Shown here piece after piece: positions 53,789-63,778 of a stretch of DNA of 64,000 bases. Under the pieces are notes generated by a model. The model saw only the letters and a list, made by a program, of their open reading frames with translations, was not told the origin of the DNA and searched no databases. The first letter of the stretch is position 1, and every line of letters starts with the position of its first letter. A program made the translations under genes and the position numbers. The DNA comes from Haloferax marinum (GTDB lineage Archaea > Halobacteriota > Halobacteria > Halobacteriales > Haloferacaceae): the NCBI RefSeq assembly GCF_009674625.1, contig NZ_WKJQ01000001.1, positions 2,294,001-2,358,000 on the forward strand, given 5' to 3'.

Positions 53789-55597
53789 CTAAAGTGTTCG
53801 TGTTTCGTTGATAGTTTTGGTATACTCCTCAGACTCGATTATAAATCTGATTTCGACTTGACCATTACTTCTCGCCTTTACTCCATCTCCGATAGTGACG
53901 TCTATCCTTTCGGAAAGAGTCCGTTCTTCGCCTGGCTTAAGGGTGCCTAATGATCGAGTTCCCTCCGATGGGTCGTTTGGCCAAATTAGTTCGCCACCCG
54001 TGTACACCTCCAATGTCACCGTGACGTCGTGTGCCGGTTCTGTTCCGACATTGGTAATCGTACCTGTGGCAAATCGACAGGTCGAGCCACAATACTCCGG
54101 ATTCTCGACTTCCAGCTCAAAATCAACTTCTTGCTGTTGGGATGGCTGGTCACCGACTTGTCTCGGTGGCACGTCGATCTTCGGAATCTGGACGTTGCTG
54201 AAGTCAAGTGGCTTGATATCTGGATTGCTCGGTGGGTTGTAGGTAATCTCGGTATGGTGGACCTCAATTTCATCTGGCGAAGGGACGTCCATAGAGACAG
54301 ATTCAGGGTCCGGAGAGCCGGTCAGCCCAACTTGCTGGAGCGTGTCATGAAGAAAATCGGTAACGCGAACAAATGCATTTGAGTTGATTTTCTGCTGTAC
54401 TCGCGAGCGTTCCTCTATCGCCAGTTCTTGTGCCAAGGCCGCATTTTCACAGGACGCGGTATACTCCCCGTTTGAAAGAGCCTGTCCTGCGGTACTGACC
54501 TTTTGACTCGCAGCAGTTGTATCCGCCTTCACCAACCATGTCGATGCGTGCTCAGTCTTCAGAATCTCGTTCTGAGCGCCCCTCATACTGAGCAAACATC
54601 GGCGTGTGTTCTCAACTTCGCTGTTGAGGTCTTCCAGCTCTCGTTCTGGGAGTTCACCATCGCGTATCGTCTCCCGGGCACGCTGTGCGTGTGCTTGGAC
54701 AGACAGAAGGGTGACGCCATCCTGACGTTCAACGGTTTGTACGAACTGCTCGTACTGTGCGACTTGTTCAGCATGTTGAGCCAACAGTAACTCGTGTTCA
54801 ACCTGCTCAAACTGCGCTCGTGCTGCCGCTTCTCTCGCTGCCTCGAGCCGGTCGTTAGCAAGTGGATCAGAGACTCGGTCTGATAGTGCCTGGATTTCTG
54901 CTTCTGCAATCCCTCGCTTCGCTGACGTGGTTGCAGCTGTCTGTATTTTTCGAGACATGCGAGTAACATCCGCTGCATCCTGTCTCGCTTGACCGGGATT
55001 TGGTCGGGGACTGGTTACTGCATCAACACCTGACTGAAGCTGGTCGCGAGTTTTTGTTGCCTGCACTTCGAGATCTTCTGTCGACCCACCGGCGCGGTTT
55101 GCTGATTCAATATAGATGACTGCAGTTTGGTATTCACGGTTTGCAGTTTGGAGTTGCAGTTCAGCATCTTGTATTGCGACTTCGTATGCGAGCTCAAGTT
55201 CAGTTACAGCCTCATTGAGGCTCTGATTTGCACGTTCAGTCTGTTTTATCGCCTGCTTGCTGGAATTCAGTGCACGCTCATCATCTCCCAGTTCAAGATA
55301 GCTCTTTGCCGACACAATATGCTGTTCTACCGAACGTATCTCTGTTGCAGCCTCAACCAACTCAGTCGATGCAGACGTAGTGTTCACACCTCGACTGTGG
55401 GCGTTAGAAATCTCCGTACTAATGTTCTGATGGCGATTCTGAAACCCCTGATGCGTCTGTTCTGCATATTCCACATTGTCGATTGCCGCGTTCCGTGTTT
55501 CATCTGAAGGGGTTTCATCTGGGGGTGTTGTCCCTGTACAGCCCGCTCCGATAATCAGTACCAGGACGACCAAATACAATAGAGGTCTCTTTTTCAT
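53789..55597 (-). CDS. coiled-coil lipoprotein with C-terminal beta domain
   Basis: The 602-aa protein has a lipoprotein signal (LLYLVVLVLIIGAGC), then about 370 residues of long helices with repeated EAATEI, QAIKQTERANQSL and AAREAAARAQFEQV segments, strongly coiled-coil. A Pro-rich region and a CARDB-like domain (VDFELEVENPEYCGSTCRFA, THDVTVTLEVY-type strands) with two close Cys finish it. It is probably an outer-face structural protein of the element's conjugation or surface apparatus; this is inferred from its place next to the coupling ATPase. Confidence 0.8.
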   Translation of the reverse strand: MKKRPLLYLVVLVLIIGAGCTGTTPPDETPSDETRNAAIDNVEYAEQTHQGFQNRHQNISTEISNAHSRGVNTTSASTELVEAATEIRSVEQHIVSAKSYLELGDDERALNSSKQAIKQTERANQSLNEAVTELELAYEVAIQDAELQLQTANREYQTAVIYIESANRAGGSTEDLEVQATKTRDQLQSGVDAVTSPRPNPGQARQDAADVTRMSRKIQTAATTSAKRGIAEAEIQALSDRVSDPLANDRLEAAREAAARAQFEQVEHELLLAQHAEQVAQYEQFVQTVERQDGVTLLSVQAHAQRARETIRDGELPERELEDLNSEVENTRRCLLSMRGAQNEILKTEHASTWLVKADTTAASQKVSTAGQALSNGEYTASCENAALAQELAIEERSRVQQKINSNAFVRVTDFLHDTLQQVGLTGSPDPESVSMDVPSPDEIEVHHTEITYNPPSNPDIKPLDFSNVQIPKIDVPPRQVGDQPSQQQEVDFELEVENPEYCGSTCRFATGTITNVGTEPAHDVTVTLEVYTGGELIWPNDPSEGTRSLGTLKPGEERTLSERIDVTIGDGVKARSNGQVEIRFIIESEEYTKTINETRTL

Positions 55598-55834
55598 CTT
55601 AGAATATTGTCTTGTCTGTCTATATATGTTTCCGAATTGTCTATTTCATTTGTTATTCGCCCACATGAGAATGTTTAGTTTGAATAGCCTCATTTTGGCT
55701 GTTACCCACCACTACCGGTGAAACCGAATTCTTCGAAACAGATTCCAGCTTAGCAGTCTCACCATACTTTCTAACCAGCAGGTCGGTTGAAATACATCGA
55801 GAAATGGTTCTTCAACAGAACCTCGTGTCCCCGC

Positions 55835-58800
55835 TCACTCACCTAACGCCGAGTCCCTGAGTTCCTGTAACGTGCGCATCTCTGTAAACCCAGGCTGGTG
55901 AATCTTGAACGACGACGGCGGTGAGTTCGAACTGTACGTCTTTTCGACCCGTGGATGTCCCTCGTTGGGATCGTTCAATGCACGCAGCACCTCGTGTGCA
56001 TCCTTTCGGTTCTTGACGACCCAAATTGCCGCTTCGGGTTCGCAGGCAGCCATCTTATCGTAATCCTCGGGAACGGCAGTGAGGATATCGTGATTCGCCC
56101 GCTCAGCTTCGAGCGTGACGACGATCTCACCATCTTCGTTGAGACAGACAGCATCAAGGCGCGAGCCTTCGTGTTCGTAGTACGAGACGGCTTCGACAGC
56201 AGCAGAGCCATCGCTCTCAACAAACTCTTGTTCGAGATACCGACGGCCAAGTTCGACCATGACGACGTGGAGACTCGACTCACTCAGGTCGCCGCGGCCA
56301 TGGCCATGGGCAACTCCCTCGCGATGGCGCACAGCAATCGCACGTCGGCCCTTCGGGGTGACCGTGTAGAGTTTGTGTGGATACGTACAGTCGAGAGCCA
56401 GTGAGCCTCCATCAACGAGTTCGTGAACTTCCTTTTGTGAAACGCCAGTGTACTCCTGCAGGCGGACCATGCTATCGTACAAGAGGTCGTATTCGTATTC
56501 GGGATCGAAGCGACGCTGGTGTGCAGAGTAGACTGCTTGGAGGAACCGGAGTTGTGCGTCGGTGAAGGCACTACTGCCGCGTTCGACAGGCGAGAGCTTG
56601 AGCGGAAGGTGTGAGATCGGGATATCGTCGCGGTCGACATCGTCGAGACTGTGACAGCACTCAACGGCGTTTTTGATGCCCGTGAGTGCGGGGTCGTATC
56701 GAGTCGAACACTCCTCACAGATGACGGCGTGCACTTCAGGGTCGTACACGACCATCGGTGGGAGTCGCGTCGTGTATGGGAGTGCAGAGTTGATTCGGGC
56801 GTCAGGGGACGGTGCGTTGCGCTCTGGGTAAGGGTCTGAAGGTGTGTTCGTCGTGATCCGTTCTGGTGACTGAGCCTCACCGGTCGACTGCGATTTCGAT
56901 GTCGAGCCATCGAGTGGTGACGACTCTCGGTGCCCCAATGGCGTGTGTGCTCGTTGTGGCTTCGAACGACTGCCGATACTCGCGACATCGAGACCGTACG
57001 CTTGTGCAGACCGTGTCGTGAGAATATCCACCGCTGCTGTGTAGGACGCCTCACGAGCTGGTGAGAGCGGCTCGTCACTCTCGGGATGGCCTCGTGGTAA
57101 GGGCGTACTCTGGAGGACAAACGGATGTGGCTCTGCCTGTCCGAACTCTGCAGGAAGGGTTGCAAGCCATTGCCCGCGGCGGAGTGTCCGCAGTCGGGTT
57201 TGAACTTCTCCAACAGGGAACTCGGCTGTTGCAAACCGACGGCTGAAATGTGGGTCGACCGCAACGTTCCCTGTGACAATCGTCGAGACGTTATTGAGGA
57301 CCTCGAGATAGGCTTCGGGATTGGCCTCACGCAACTGCGCGGGGAACTGCATAGCCAGTGTGACCGAAAGCCCGAACGACCGCGACTGCGAAAGTAGATT
57401 TGACAGAAGCGACGACGTCGACAACTGTGACGCTTCTTCGAGATACAGATTGACGAGTGGGTAGTCTGTCTCATCATCGCCTTGCTGAGTTCGGCGGCGA
57501 AGCGCAGTCCATAGCGCGGACAGAATCACGAGTGTGATGACGCGCTTCGAAGCCGGTCTCAGCCCACCTGTGTCGATGATGACGACAGCGTCTTCGTCGA
57601 TGAGCGTTCGAAGGTCGAAATGAGAACCATCACCCGCCTCATCGGGAACGTGATTAAACAACCGGCCGAGCCGTGCGTCGACTGGGACTTTCTCGATACG
57701 ATTTGCAACCCCCTGCATGAGCTCGTCGAACGACCGCTTCGAGTTGGCGGCGACACCGGCGAGCATAGCCTGGAGATCTTCGTCAACGACCGGTGGTGGG
57801 TCGCGTGTCTCGTGTAATCTCGCAACTGCCGTCTGAAACTCGCGGTGTGTGAAGGCGTCTTCGCCGTGTACCGGGTCGAACATTGCTTTGAGGACATACC
57901 GGATGATGTCAGGCGAGCGAACGGCCTGCTCGAAGCGTTCGTGCCCCATGATACCGATAAGTATGTCGACGTAGTGGTCTACGATGTCTTCGACAGCTGT
58001 GGTTCGATCGACACCTGCATCGAGTTGGTCGCGAATATCGAAAAACGACAGCGCAGGGAGCGTCTTTGTGCAATCAAAGTAGTAGACATCGTCGAGCGAT
58101 CCATACCGTGCATAATGTGCACGAAGGTAGTCGTCGGCCATGCCATCGCCCTTTGGGTCGATGAGGATATCCGCACCCTCGGTCGCTTCGTAGTTGTCGA
58201 GGATACCTGTGATCAGACTGGTTGATTTCCCAGAGCCGGTTCGACCAAACCACCCAACGTGGAGTTGTTGGAGTGATGGGGGAAGTGAAACAGGAACGGG
58301 CTCTGCATCACCATCAGCGGTCTGTGCGTGTCCGAGTGTGAACCCAGGCGTTCGAAGGCGTTCAAGTCGGTCGCGTGGTGGTCGTGGCAGGCCGTGTTCG
58401 TCCATCGATGGTGGTGCCAGTGCGCGTAGTGCTTCGGTCGGGAGCGCTGCTGCGTCTAACAGACACAGCAATGGGAGTTCGCGCCCATCCATGACGAGAG
58501 CGCGACTGGCGTTTTCTGTCCACGGAAGTCTCGCGGTGAGTTCCGAGTGTTCGGGTTCGATGGCGACGCGATTTCGCAGTGATTCGAAAACTGACTCGGC
58601 GTGTTCACCTTGATATGTCCGACCCTCGACTCGGTAATGGTCACCATTGAGATGCGAGAACGCAGTCGTGACCGGTGTGAGTTCGGGAAATTGCGCATTC
58701 GGGGTGGTCGTGGTCGCAACTGCACGGGCGGTGACCGAAAACGAGTGTTGTGCGTCTTTCTGGTCGATTGCGTCCAATCGCGAGCGAACGACTGGATCTG

Positions 58801-59446
58801 AGAGGTTCTTCTCAGGGTCTGTGGACATAATCCAGTCTTCGAAGAATCGCTGAGATGCCGTGTCGCGACCTTGCTTGAGTCGGTCTTTTCGGTCGAGTGC
58901 ATGGTGTCGCCAGTCCTCGTATGGTGTAACGAGGATTTGAACTGCCATCGGAATGGATGCGCTGGCGAGTGTACTCACCACGGTTGCGAGTGGAAGGCTG
59001 GTGTGTATGTCAGTAAATTCGTCGTAGGGAGTGAGTGTGGTTTGCCAGTCTTCGCGTCGGTCTGTGAGCCCCACGAACTCGACTGCACGGTACCGTGGTG
59101 GTGTATACGGTTCGAGGACTTCGTCGTCTGGGTCGGCATTGGGTTCGGCAGGCGAGAGTCGCGAGAGTGGGTCTGTGTTCGAGGTTGTGATTTCGAACGA
59201 GTTCGGAACGAGTTCGCGACACCACGCTTCGATGGCAGGTGCGAGGTCTGTGTCGACGCTGAGTGTATAGTCGATTGTTCCTGCTTTCGACCCGTCAGTG
59301 ACGAGCAACCATTCGAGGGAGGATTGAGTGTGGCTTTTGTCTAAAAGGTAGTATAACCGAGTGAACTGTGCGGTGACTGTCGACGGATTGAATGAATCGG
59401 CGGTCGGTGAGAGGTGAATGAAGCTTCGGTCGTTGGCGGATGAAAT
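55835..59446 (-). CDS. HerA/TraG-type DNA-translocating (coupling) ATPase with PD-(D/E)XK-like tail
   Basis: At about 1203 aa this is the largest gene of the element. It has Walker A in VGWFGRTGSGKST, Walker B in LVNLYLEEASQL and the sensor-type LSVTLAMQFPAQL, the pattern of VirD4/TraG/HerA ATPases that pump DNA during conjugation. The C-terminal 150 residues hold RLDAVCLNEDGEIVVTLEAE, a PD-(D/E)XK-like module shared with the 1970-3001 gene. The frame runs upstream of a TTG at 59308 with conserved-looking sequence (FIHLSPTADSFNPSTVTAQF) to a stop at 59498; there is no ATG or GTG, so I use ATT 59446. The family is certain, the start is not. Confidence 0.88.
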   Translation of the reverse strand: MSSANDRSFIHLSPTADSFNPSTVTAQFTRLYYLLDKSHTQSSLEWLLVTDGSKAGTIDYTLSVDTDLAPAIEAWCRELVPNSFEITTSNTDPLSRLSPAEPNADPDDEVLEPYTPPRYRAVEFVGLTDRREDWQTTLTPYDEFTDIHTSLPLATVVSTLASASIPMAVQILVTPYEDWRHHALDRKDRLKQGRDTASQRFFEDWIMSTDPEKNLSDPVVRSRLDAIDQKDAQHSFSVTARAVATTTTPNAQFPELTPVTTAFSHLNGDHYRVEGRTYQGEHAESVFESLRNRVAIEPEHSELTARLPWTENASRALVMDGRELPLLCLLDAAALPTEALRALAPPSMDEHGLPRPPRDRLERLRTPGFTLGHAQTADGDAEPVPVSLPPSLQQLHVGWFGRTGSGKSTSLITGILDNYEATEGADILIDPKGDGMADDYLRAHYARYGSLDDVYYFDCTKTLPALSFFDIRDQLDAGVDRTTAVEDIVDHYVDILIGIMGHERFEQAVRSPDIIRYVLKAMFDPVHGEDAFTHREFQTAVARLHETRDPPPVVDEDLQAMLAGVAANSKRSFDELMQGVANRIEKVPVDARLGRLFNHVPDEAGDGSHFDLRTLIDEDAVVIIDTGGLRPASKRVITLVILSALWTALRRRTQQGDDETDYPLVNLYLEEASQLSTSSLLSNLLSQSRSFGLSVTLAMQFPAQLREANPEAYLEVLNNVSTIVTGNVAVDPHFSRRFATAEFPVGEVQTRLRTLRRGQWLATLPAEFGQAEPHPFVLQSTPLPRGHPESDEPLSPAREASYTAAVDILTTRSAQAYGLDVASIGSRSKPQRAHTPLGHRESSPLDGSTSKSQSTGEAQSPERITTNTPSDPYPERNAPSPDARINSALPYTTRLPPMVVYDPEVHAVICEECSTRYDPALTGIKNAVECCHSLDDVDRDDIPISHLPLKLSPVERGSSAFTDAQLRFLQAVYSAHQRRFDPEYEYDLLYDSMVRLQEYTGVSQKEVHELVDGGSLALDCTYPHKLYTVTPKGRRAIAVRHREGVAHGHGRGDLSESSLHVVMVELGRRYLEQEFVESDGSAAVEAVSYYEHEGSRLDAVCLNEDGEIVVTLEAERANHDILTAVPEDYDKMAACEPEAAIWVVKNRKDAHEVLRALNDPNEGHPRVEKTYSSNSPPSSFKIHQPGFTEMRTLQELRDSALGE

Positions 59447-59623
59447 AATGAATTTCTCTCCCGTTCTGCGGTGATAATTCCTTCTATACCTGTGGGTTCA
59501 GAAATAAACCAGACAGAATTACATTATTATGTGATATCTTGGCCAGAACGGCAAGTAATAACCCATCCTAATCTCCTGGTCGCACCAATGCGTCTGACAG
59601 AACGCCAATCGGGTGGTTTTTGA

Positions 59624-59645
59624 GCCCCGTCAGGGGTGACGGGGC
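59624..59645 (+). promoter_or_regulatory. 9-bp-stem hairpin 25 bases before a start codon
   Basis: GCCCCGTCA, GGGG, TGACGGGGC form a perfect stem-loop. A related GC-rich element (TCACCCCCTGACGGGTGCGG) occurs at 63912-63931, 24-28 bases before ATG 63960, so this may be a shared leader structure. Confidence 0.5.
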
Positions 59646-59670
59646 AATTTGGATGCCCTGTAGATTACAC

Positions 59671-60117
59671 ATGGATTCGAAGAAACACCAACAACAAACT
59701 CCTAGTACCGACGGAGTGCGGACTTATTCAAGTCAACTCAATGCTTCGTGGTCGAACCTCCAGTTGAAAATCCCAAACAACCGCAACCGGACGTCAATCG
59801 TCGCGTTCGTCGAGTGTGTATTAGTCGAACTCACCCACGAGGATGTCGGTGCAGAATACGTCTCACAGAACGCGTGGGGGACGAAACAAACACAGTTCAA
59901 AATGGCAGACAAGGTCGCAGAAGTGTTCTACAAGCGGCATTACGACGAACGTCTCGGATGGCACGAGACGATACTCAGCCGTGAGACCCTTCGTCGCGAG
60001 TTAATCGATCGACTTTCGCAGACGACATCACTAGCGACCGATCGCAGTCACAGTGGACCTGTCGATACGTCCGATGTTTTCAGTGTGAAGTCAGTGGACC
60101 AACTCGACTGGAAATGA
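59671..60117 (+). CDS. hypothetical protein (148 aa) of the mobile element
   Basis: From ATG 59671 (MDSKKHQQQ) the protein is rather polar, with TSIVAFVECVLVELTHEDVG, VAEVFYKRHYDERLGWHETI and RETLRRELIDRLSQT helices. The AYVSQNAWGTKQTQFKMADK-like middle segment suggests a compact helical domain, perhaps DNA-binding, but no family is recognised. An upstream in-frame ATG-like start at 59620 would include the hairpin and is rejected. AT-rich codon use fits the element. Confidence 0.65.
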   Translation: MDSKKHQQQTPSTDGVRTYSSQLNASWSNLQLKIPNNRNRTSIVAFVECVLVELTHEDVGAEYVSQNAWGTKQTQFKMADKVAEVFYKRHYDERLGWHETILSRETLRRELIDRLSQTTSLATDRSHSGPVDTSDVFSVKSVDQLDWK

Positions 60118-60308
60118 GGTGAGTTGTAAAATCTATATTAGTAAAATCGCGGTTTAGATATCACGTCACTATCTCTCACCCGAACGGACGTCCTCGTGAC
60201 AGCACTTCGTGAATAAGTCTCGGCGACTCCGGTGTGTGGTTCGACACCTGTCCCTTTGCAACCAATCAGGTTAAGTTATTTACACTACACAATCCGATTA
60301 AATATCAT

Positions 60309-60743
60309 ATGACGATAAACTACTTCGTTTTGTATTCACATGAGAGAGACCCACTTATTGACGCACGTGATAACGTCCAGAGCAGGTTTGAGGCGTCAAA
60401 ATATACGTATAAAGGGCCAATTGATTTAAAGCCGGTACCGAGCTACTATGCAAGAAAAAGTGCGAATGGTTCATCTCTCAATGACTCACTTTACGGATGG
60501 CTTAGAGATGCCAATCGTCACCGCATTGAGTACCTCATCTCACAACAAGACGCTGTGAAATTTTGGGGGACTCTGTATATGATTCCCAGTCGTCACACTG
60601 AGGCAAGCAACCATGTTGACGAATGTACCAGCAACGAATCTGTTCGTGTCATAGCGAAGACGTCAGAAGCAAAGACAAAAGTACCGTTTTCATACGACCC
60701 AGAAATCAGTTACAAAACAGAGCCTCACCGCTGGCACGAGTAG
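60309..60743 (+). CDS. hypothetical protein (144 aa) of the mobile element
   Basis: ATG 60309 follows GATTAAATATC, a TATA-like sequence, at short distance. The protein has alternating strands and helices (INYFVLYSHERDPLIDARDN, YKGPIDLKPVPSYYARKSAN, LNDSLYGWLRDANRHRIEYL, VKFWGTLYMIPSRHTE) and markedly lower acidity and GC than backbone proteins, suggesting recent transfer. No known domain is seen. Confidence 0.6.
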   Translation: MTINYFVLYSHERDPLIDARDNVQSRFEASKYTYKGPIDLKPVPSYYARKSANGSSLNDSLYGWLRDANRHRIEYLISQQDAVKFWGTLYMIPSRHTEASNHVDECTSNESVRVIAKTSEAKTKVPFSYDPEISYKTEPHRWHE

Positions 60744-61267
60744 TGCGTGCCTTTCGAGTCCTGTGTTTCACTAACCACTGAATTTTGTTCGGCACGCCCC
60801 GCTCGCCGCCTTGTGCCCTCCATGCTCACGACTCGCTCTGCTCGTCGTTCGCGACGAGCGACTCCTTCCAGTCGCGCTCGCTTCGCTCACACCTTTCCGG
60901 TGCGCCAGCATTAAGCGCGTTTTCGGTTGCGCCCCTCACGGGCTTTCGCGTTCCAGCGCTTTGGGCCGTTCCGCGCGACGAGTCACAAGGCGACTCGTCG
61001 TGCTCTCGACCGCCGCCCTGGACACGAACCCGCAGTCCGGGCCGGACGCGAGAAACGGCTTAAAGCTGGCCGCTCGCTTCGGGCACAACGGCGCGCGGTG
61101 CTGGATGGTATCCCATTGTCGAGCGCACGCCTTCCGCGCCCCGATGGCGCGCGTGAAGGCGCGAAAGGCGTGCGCAGAATCAGTTGGTTGTAGTCGATGT
61201 GAGAGAGCTGCGGCTGGAGAGTCGTGGTGTCGGAAGAAGACGCTGAGTAGGCGCCTTTGGAACAACA
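60744..61267. other. 524-bp GC-rich block of hairpins before the OB-fold gene
   Basis: GCTCGTCG-TTCG-CGACGAGC (60840-60859) forms an 8-bp stem with a UUCG-type loop, CGACGAGTC/GACTCGTCG (60976-61000) a 9-bp stem, and GCGCACGCCTT/AAGGCGTGCGC (61123-61175) an 11-bp stem. No gene is supported; frames here are basic. GC content is far above the flanking AT-rich genes. Confidence 0.7.
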
Positions 61268-62113
61268 ATGAGTACTAAGAAGAAAATCGGTAATGAAGTT
61301 TCGCACTACGAACATGCCCACGCAGTCGACGACGTGGTTGACGAGACGCCTGAACTCCACCCTACGGTTGAACTCGAGATTCAAGCCAAAGTTGACCTGA
61401 ACAATTTTCAAACTCAGGGACGGGGACTGACCCTTGCAGAAGAAGAACGGATGGCTGCGCGTGAGTGGGAAATCGAGCAGACGCGTGAACGGTGGGACCG
61501 GAGACAGACCTCAGGTCGGGAAGCACGGACGACGATGGCGGTGGAACAGATGAGCATCGAAACGCGGCGGGAGTTCGGAAAGCGCGCCGGATGTGTGAAC
61601 CGGTGGGCCGACCCCGAGGAGGCAGACCCGCGTGAGCAAATTTCTCTCACGCAGTTAGGCGAAGTGAACCGAGAGGCAGCCAGGTTACAAACGAAACTCG
61701 ATGGATGGTCAAGAGCGGCAATCAGTCGACGATTAGCCGAAGAAGTCGCAGACGGGAAGTCGATGATGAGTTCGGTGGTCGGTGTGTTCGAAGAATTGCA
61801 TCAAGCGCCAGGACGGGTGATTCCGATTGCGGCGGTCAGTGAGGTCAATCGTCGAGAGGTGTCGATCTCTGGAACGGTAACCCAGCTCTGGGAGTCGTCG
61901 AATCCGGCGATTCAGCAAGTGGGACTCATCGAGGACGAGACTGGGCGCACGAAGCTGACTGTCTGGGAAAAATCGAATCAACCCTGGATCAATGAAGGCG
62001 AACGTGTGCGGATTCACGGGGCGGCAAAGAACTGGTACAATGGGCGTGTCTCCGTAGCCCTCACGGGTTGGAGCACCGTTGGTTTCCCTGAGCGCGGCCA
62101 GTGGTGGGAATAG
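61268..62113 (+). CDS. OB-fold (RPA-like) DNA-binding protein
   Basis: The first 170 residues of this 281-aa protein are charged and helical (LAEEERMAAREWEIEQTRER, REAARLQTKLDGWSRAAISR). The last 100 form an OB fold of the RPA type: EVNRREVSISGTVTQLWESS, VGLIEDETGRTKLTVWEKSN, INEGERVRIHGAAKNWYNGR. It should bind single-stranded DNA during replication or transfer of the element. The ATG is preceded by the GC-rich hairpin block, and a similar GC-rich stretch with TTCTTTTTT follows its stop. Confidence 0.88.
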   Translation: MSTKKKIGNEVSHYEHAHAVDDVVDETPELHPTVELEIQAKVDLNNFQTQGRGLTLAEEERMAAREWEIEQTRERWDRRQTSGREARTTMAVEQMSIETRREFGKRAGCVNRWADPEEADPREQISLTQLGEVNREAARLQTKLDGWSRAAISRRLAEEVADGKSMMSSVVGVFEELHQAPGRVIPIAAVSEVNRREVSISGTVTQLWESSNPAIQQVGLIEDETGRTKLTVWEKSNQPWINEGERVRIHGAAKNWYNGRVSVALTGWSTVGFPERGQWWE

Positions 62114-62749
62114 CCGCTCATCGAACCCTTCTTTTTTGCTACGTGCCGGACCGGCCCAGGCCCCACCGCCCCACCCTCCGCTCCGTGCTCACTCCTCCGG
62201 AGCTGCGCGCGCAGCCACAACCGTACTCACCCATACAATTGGTTTTATTTGATCTCCTGGCCTTGTGGGGACGTCCCAGCGCGGTCCAAGTCTGTAAACA
62301 ATAGACTACAACCCGAGGTCAACGTAGAACCAACTTGGTGCAGATAATGACAATATTTTTGTGAATTGACTGATATCGATACTTGCTGGCATTAGAGGCA
62401 CCATTGGTATGGTCAACAGCCCCCTGCTGACCTTCCAAACTCCCTTGAACGTCGGTATTCCTATCTTGGAACTAAACAAGATGAGTGACTTCATTGCCCT
62501 GATGTAGAGCAGATCGAACCCATGGCAGTCATTTGGGCATTATCAGATCTTTCAGGTAGGTAGTCACCCTCTCGATGTGACGCAAGATTCTGTGCTCTAA
62601 GAGCGGTAGTCGATTCATAACGCCAAACGACCGTCTTTCAAGCACTACTTTCTGGAGTTCTTGACTGTCAATACTAAAGTTATAAATCATATTACAATAC
62701 TCGGCGCGTCCGTCGTGCAAGCCTGTGGGAGATATCCTGCAGAAGGCAA
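62114..62749. other. 636-bp spacer without a supported gene
   Basis: The first 110 bp are GC-rich with a TTCTTTTTTG run, a likely terminator for the OB-fold gene. The remainder is AT-rich, with no acidic frame; minus-strand frames at 62306-62494 and 62529-62828 look unlike haloarchaeal proteins. Confidence 0.5.
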
Positions 62750-63778
62750 ATGAAACGAAGAAATTTCCTAAAATCGGTGGGTGGCATAGGCGTTGCAACA
62801 GCAGTCGGAGGTGCCGGACTGCTTGCATTCTCTGGTGGTGTGGCAGCGGCGCAAGTCAGTATCACTGCTGCGAACACGGCTCTCGTCTCGAACGACCGTG
62901 GTGATATCTCGCAGGTGACTGCGGATCCGGAGTTCCACGTGCACTGGCAGAACCTTGATGATGCGGTCGGCAAGGTGTTCTTCCTCGTCGAAGCGAACGT
63001 TGGCGGGACTGGGTGGCAGCCCATCTTCCGCGCGACGCCGTGGATTGGACAAGAGGTAAACAACGCGTACATTCGGCAGGTTCCTGGTACGACGGGGATG
63101 TATCGCGTGAAAGTGCCCTTATCGCAGGCACTCAACCAGGACCCACGATTCAGTGATGGTGATGGTCCGGATGCGTCTGCAAGTCCGCTTGTCATCGCAG
63201 ACGAACAAGGCAAGCCAGACTACAGCACGCTTTCGTTCCCCGGTGGAGTCGATGAGAGTTCGTTCCTCGATGGGACGAGCATTGGGAGTGCAAGCGCGTA
63301 TCCCGGTGCCCACCAAGAAGGCGGCCACCAGAACAACTACCACGACATCGATGCGGGGTACTACGGAGCTGCAGCGGATACCTCCGCACTAGACAACCCG
63401 AACGATGGAAGTGACCAGACGACGGTGGTCCAACTCCGATACACGTTCGAACTGCAGCGTCCCAACCTGGGTCAGCTGAAGTACCTCGTGGACTTCACGG
63501 GGCTGTCGACTGATGAAGAGAAAAAACAAAAGGCAGCAGACGAGCTCGATTGGCTCGAAGTGTCTGATATCGATGCAGGAAACTCGAAGATTGTGATGAA
63601 CGGCGAAGATGGAAACACCAACTTCGGGAATCCATCCGGAATCCCGTACAATTCGCTCATCGCGAATGCCGACGACCACGTCGGGGTTCTGTCGACGGTT
63701 GCGAGCTTCAACGTGAAGGTTCGGAACGAGGGAAGTGACAGTGGTGTCACTGGCTCGTCGAACACCAACGCATCATAG
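62750..63778 (+). CDS. Tat-exported acidic protein, unknown function
   Basis: The 342-aa protein starts with a Tat signal (MKRRNFLKSVGGIGVATAVG, cut after GVAAAQ). The mature part is beta-rich and acidic, with FHVHWQNLDDAVGKVFFLVE, MYRVKVPLSQALNQDPRFSD, VQLRYTFELQRPNLGQLKYL and HVGVLSTVASFNVKVRNEGS. One stretch contains HQEGGHQNNYHDIDAGYYG, rich in His, which may bind metal. A Ser/Asn-rich tail ends it and there is no anchor. It lies at the right side of the element and has backbone-like GC, so it may not belong to it. Confidence 0.75.
   Translation: MKRRNFLKSVGGIGVATAVGGAGLLAFSGGVAAAQVSITAANTALVSNDRGDISQVTADPEFHVHWQNLDDAVGKVFFLVEANVGGTGWQPIFRATPWIGQEVNNAYIRQVPGTTGMYRVKVPLSQALNQDPRFSDGDGPDASASPLVIADEQGKPDYSTLSFPGGVDESSFLDGTSIGSASAYPGAHQEGGHQNNYHDIDAGYYGAAADTSALDNPNDGSDQTTVVQLRYTFELQRPNLGQLKYLVDFTGLSTDEEKKQKAADELDWLEVSDIDAGNSKIVMNGEDGNTNFGNPSGIPYNSLIANADDHVGVLSTVASFNVKVRNEGSDSGVTGSSNTNAS

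Noticed and set aside
56284..57477. 397-residue minus-strand frame overlapping the ATPase gene
   Set aside because: It is an alternative frame of the ATPase gene, rich in Ser, Arg and His, without domain features.
60785..61278. Overlapping frames in the GC-rich hairpin block
   Set aside because: All are basic, Arg/Ala-rich and contain the inverted repeats; no haloarchaeal protein character.
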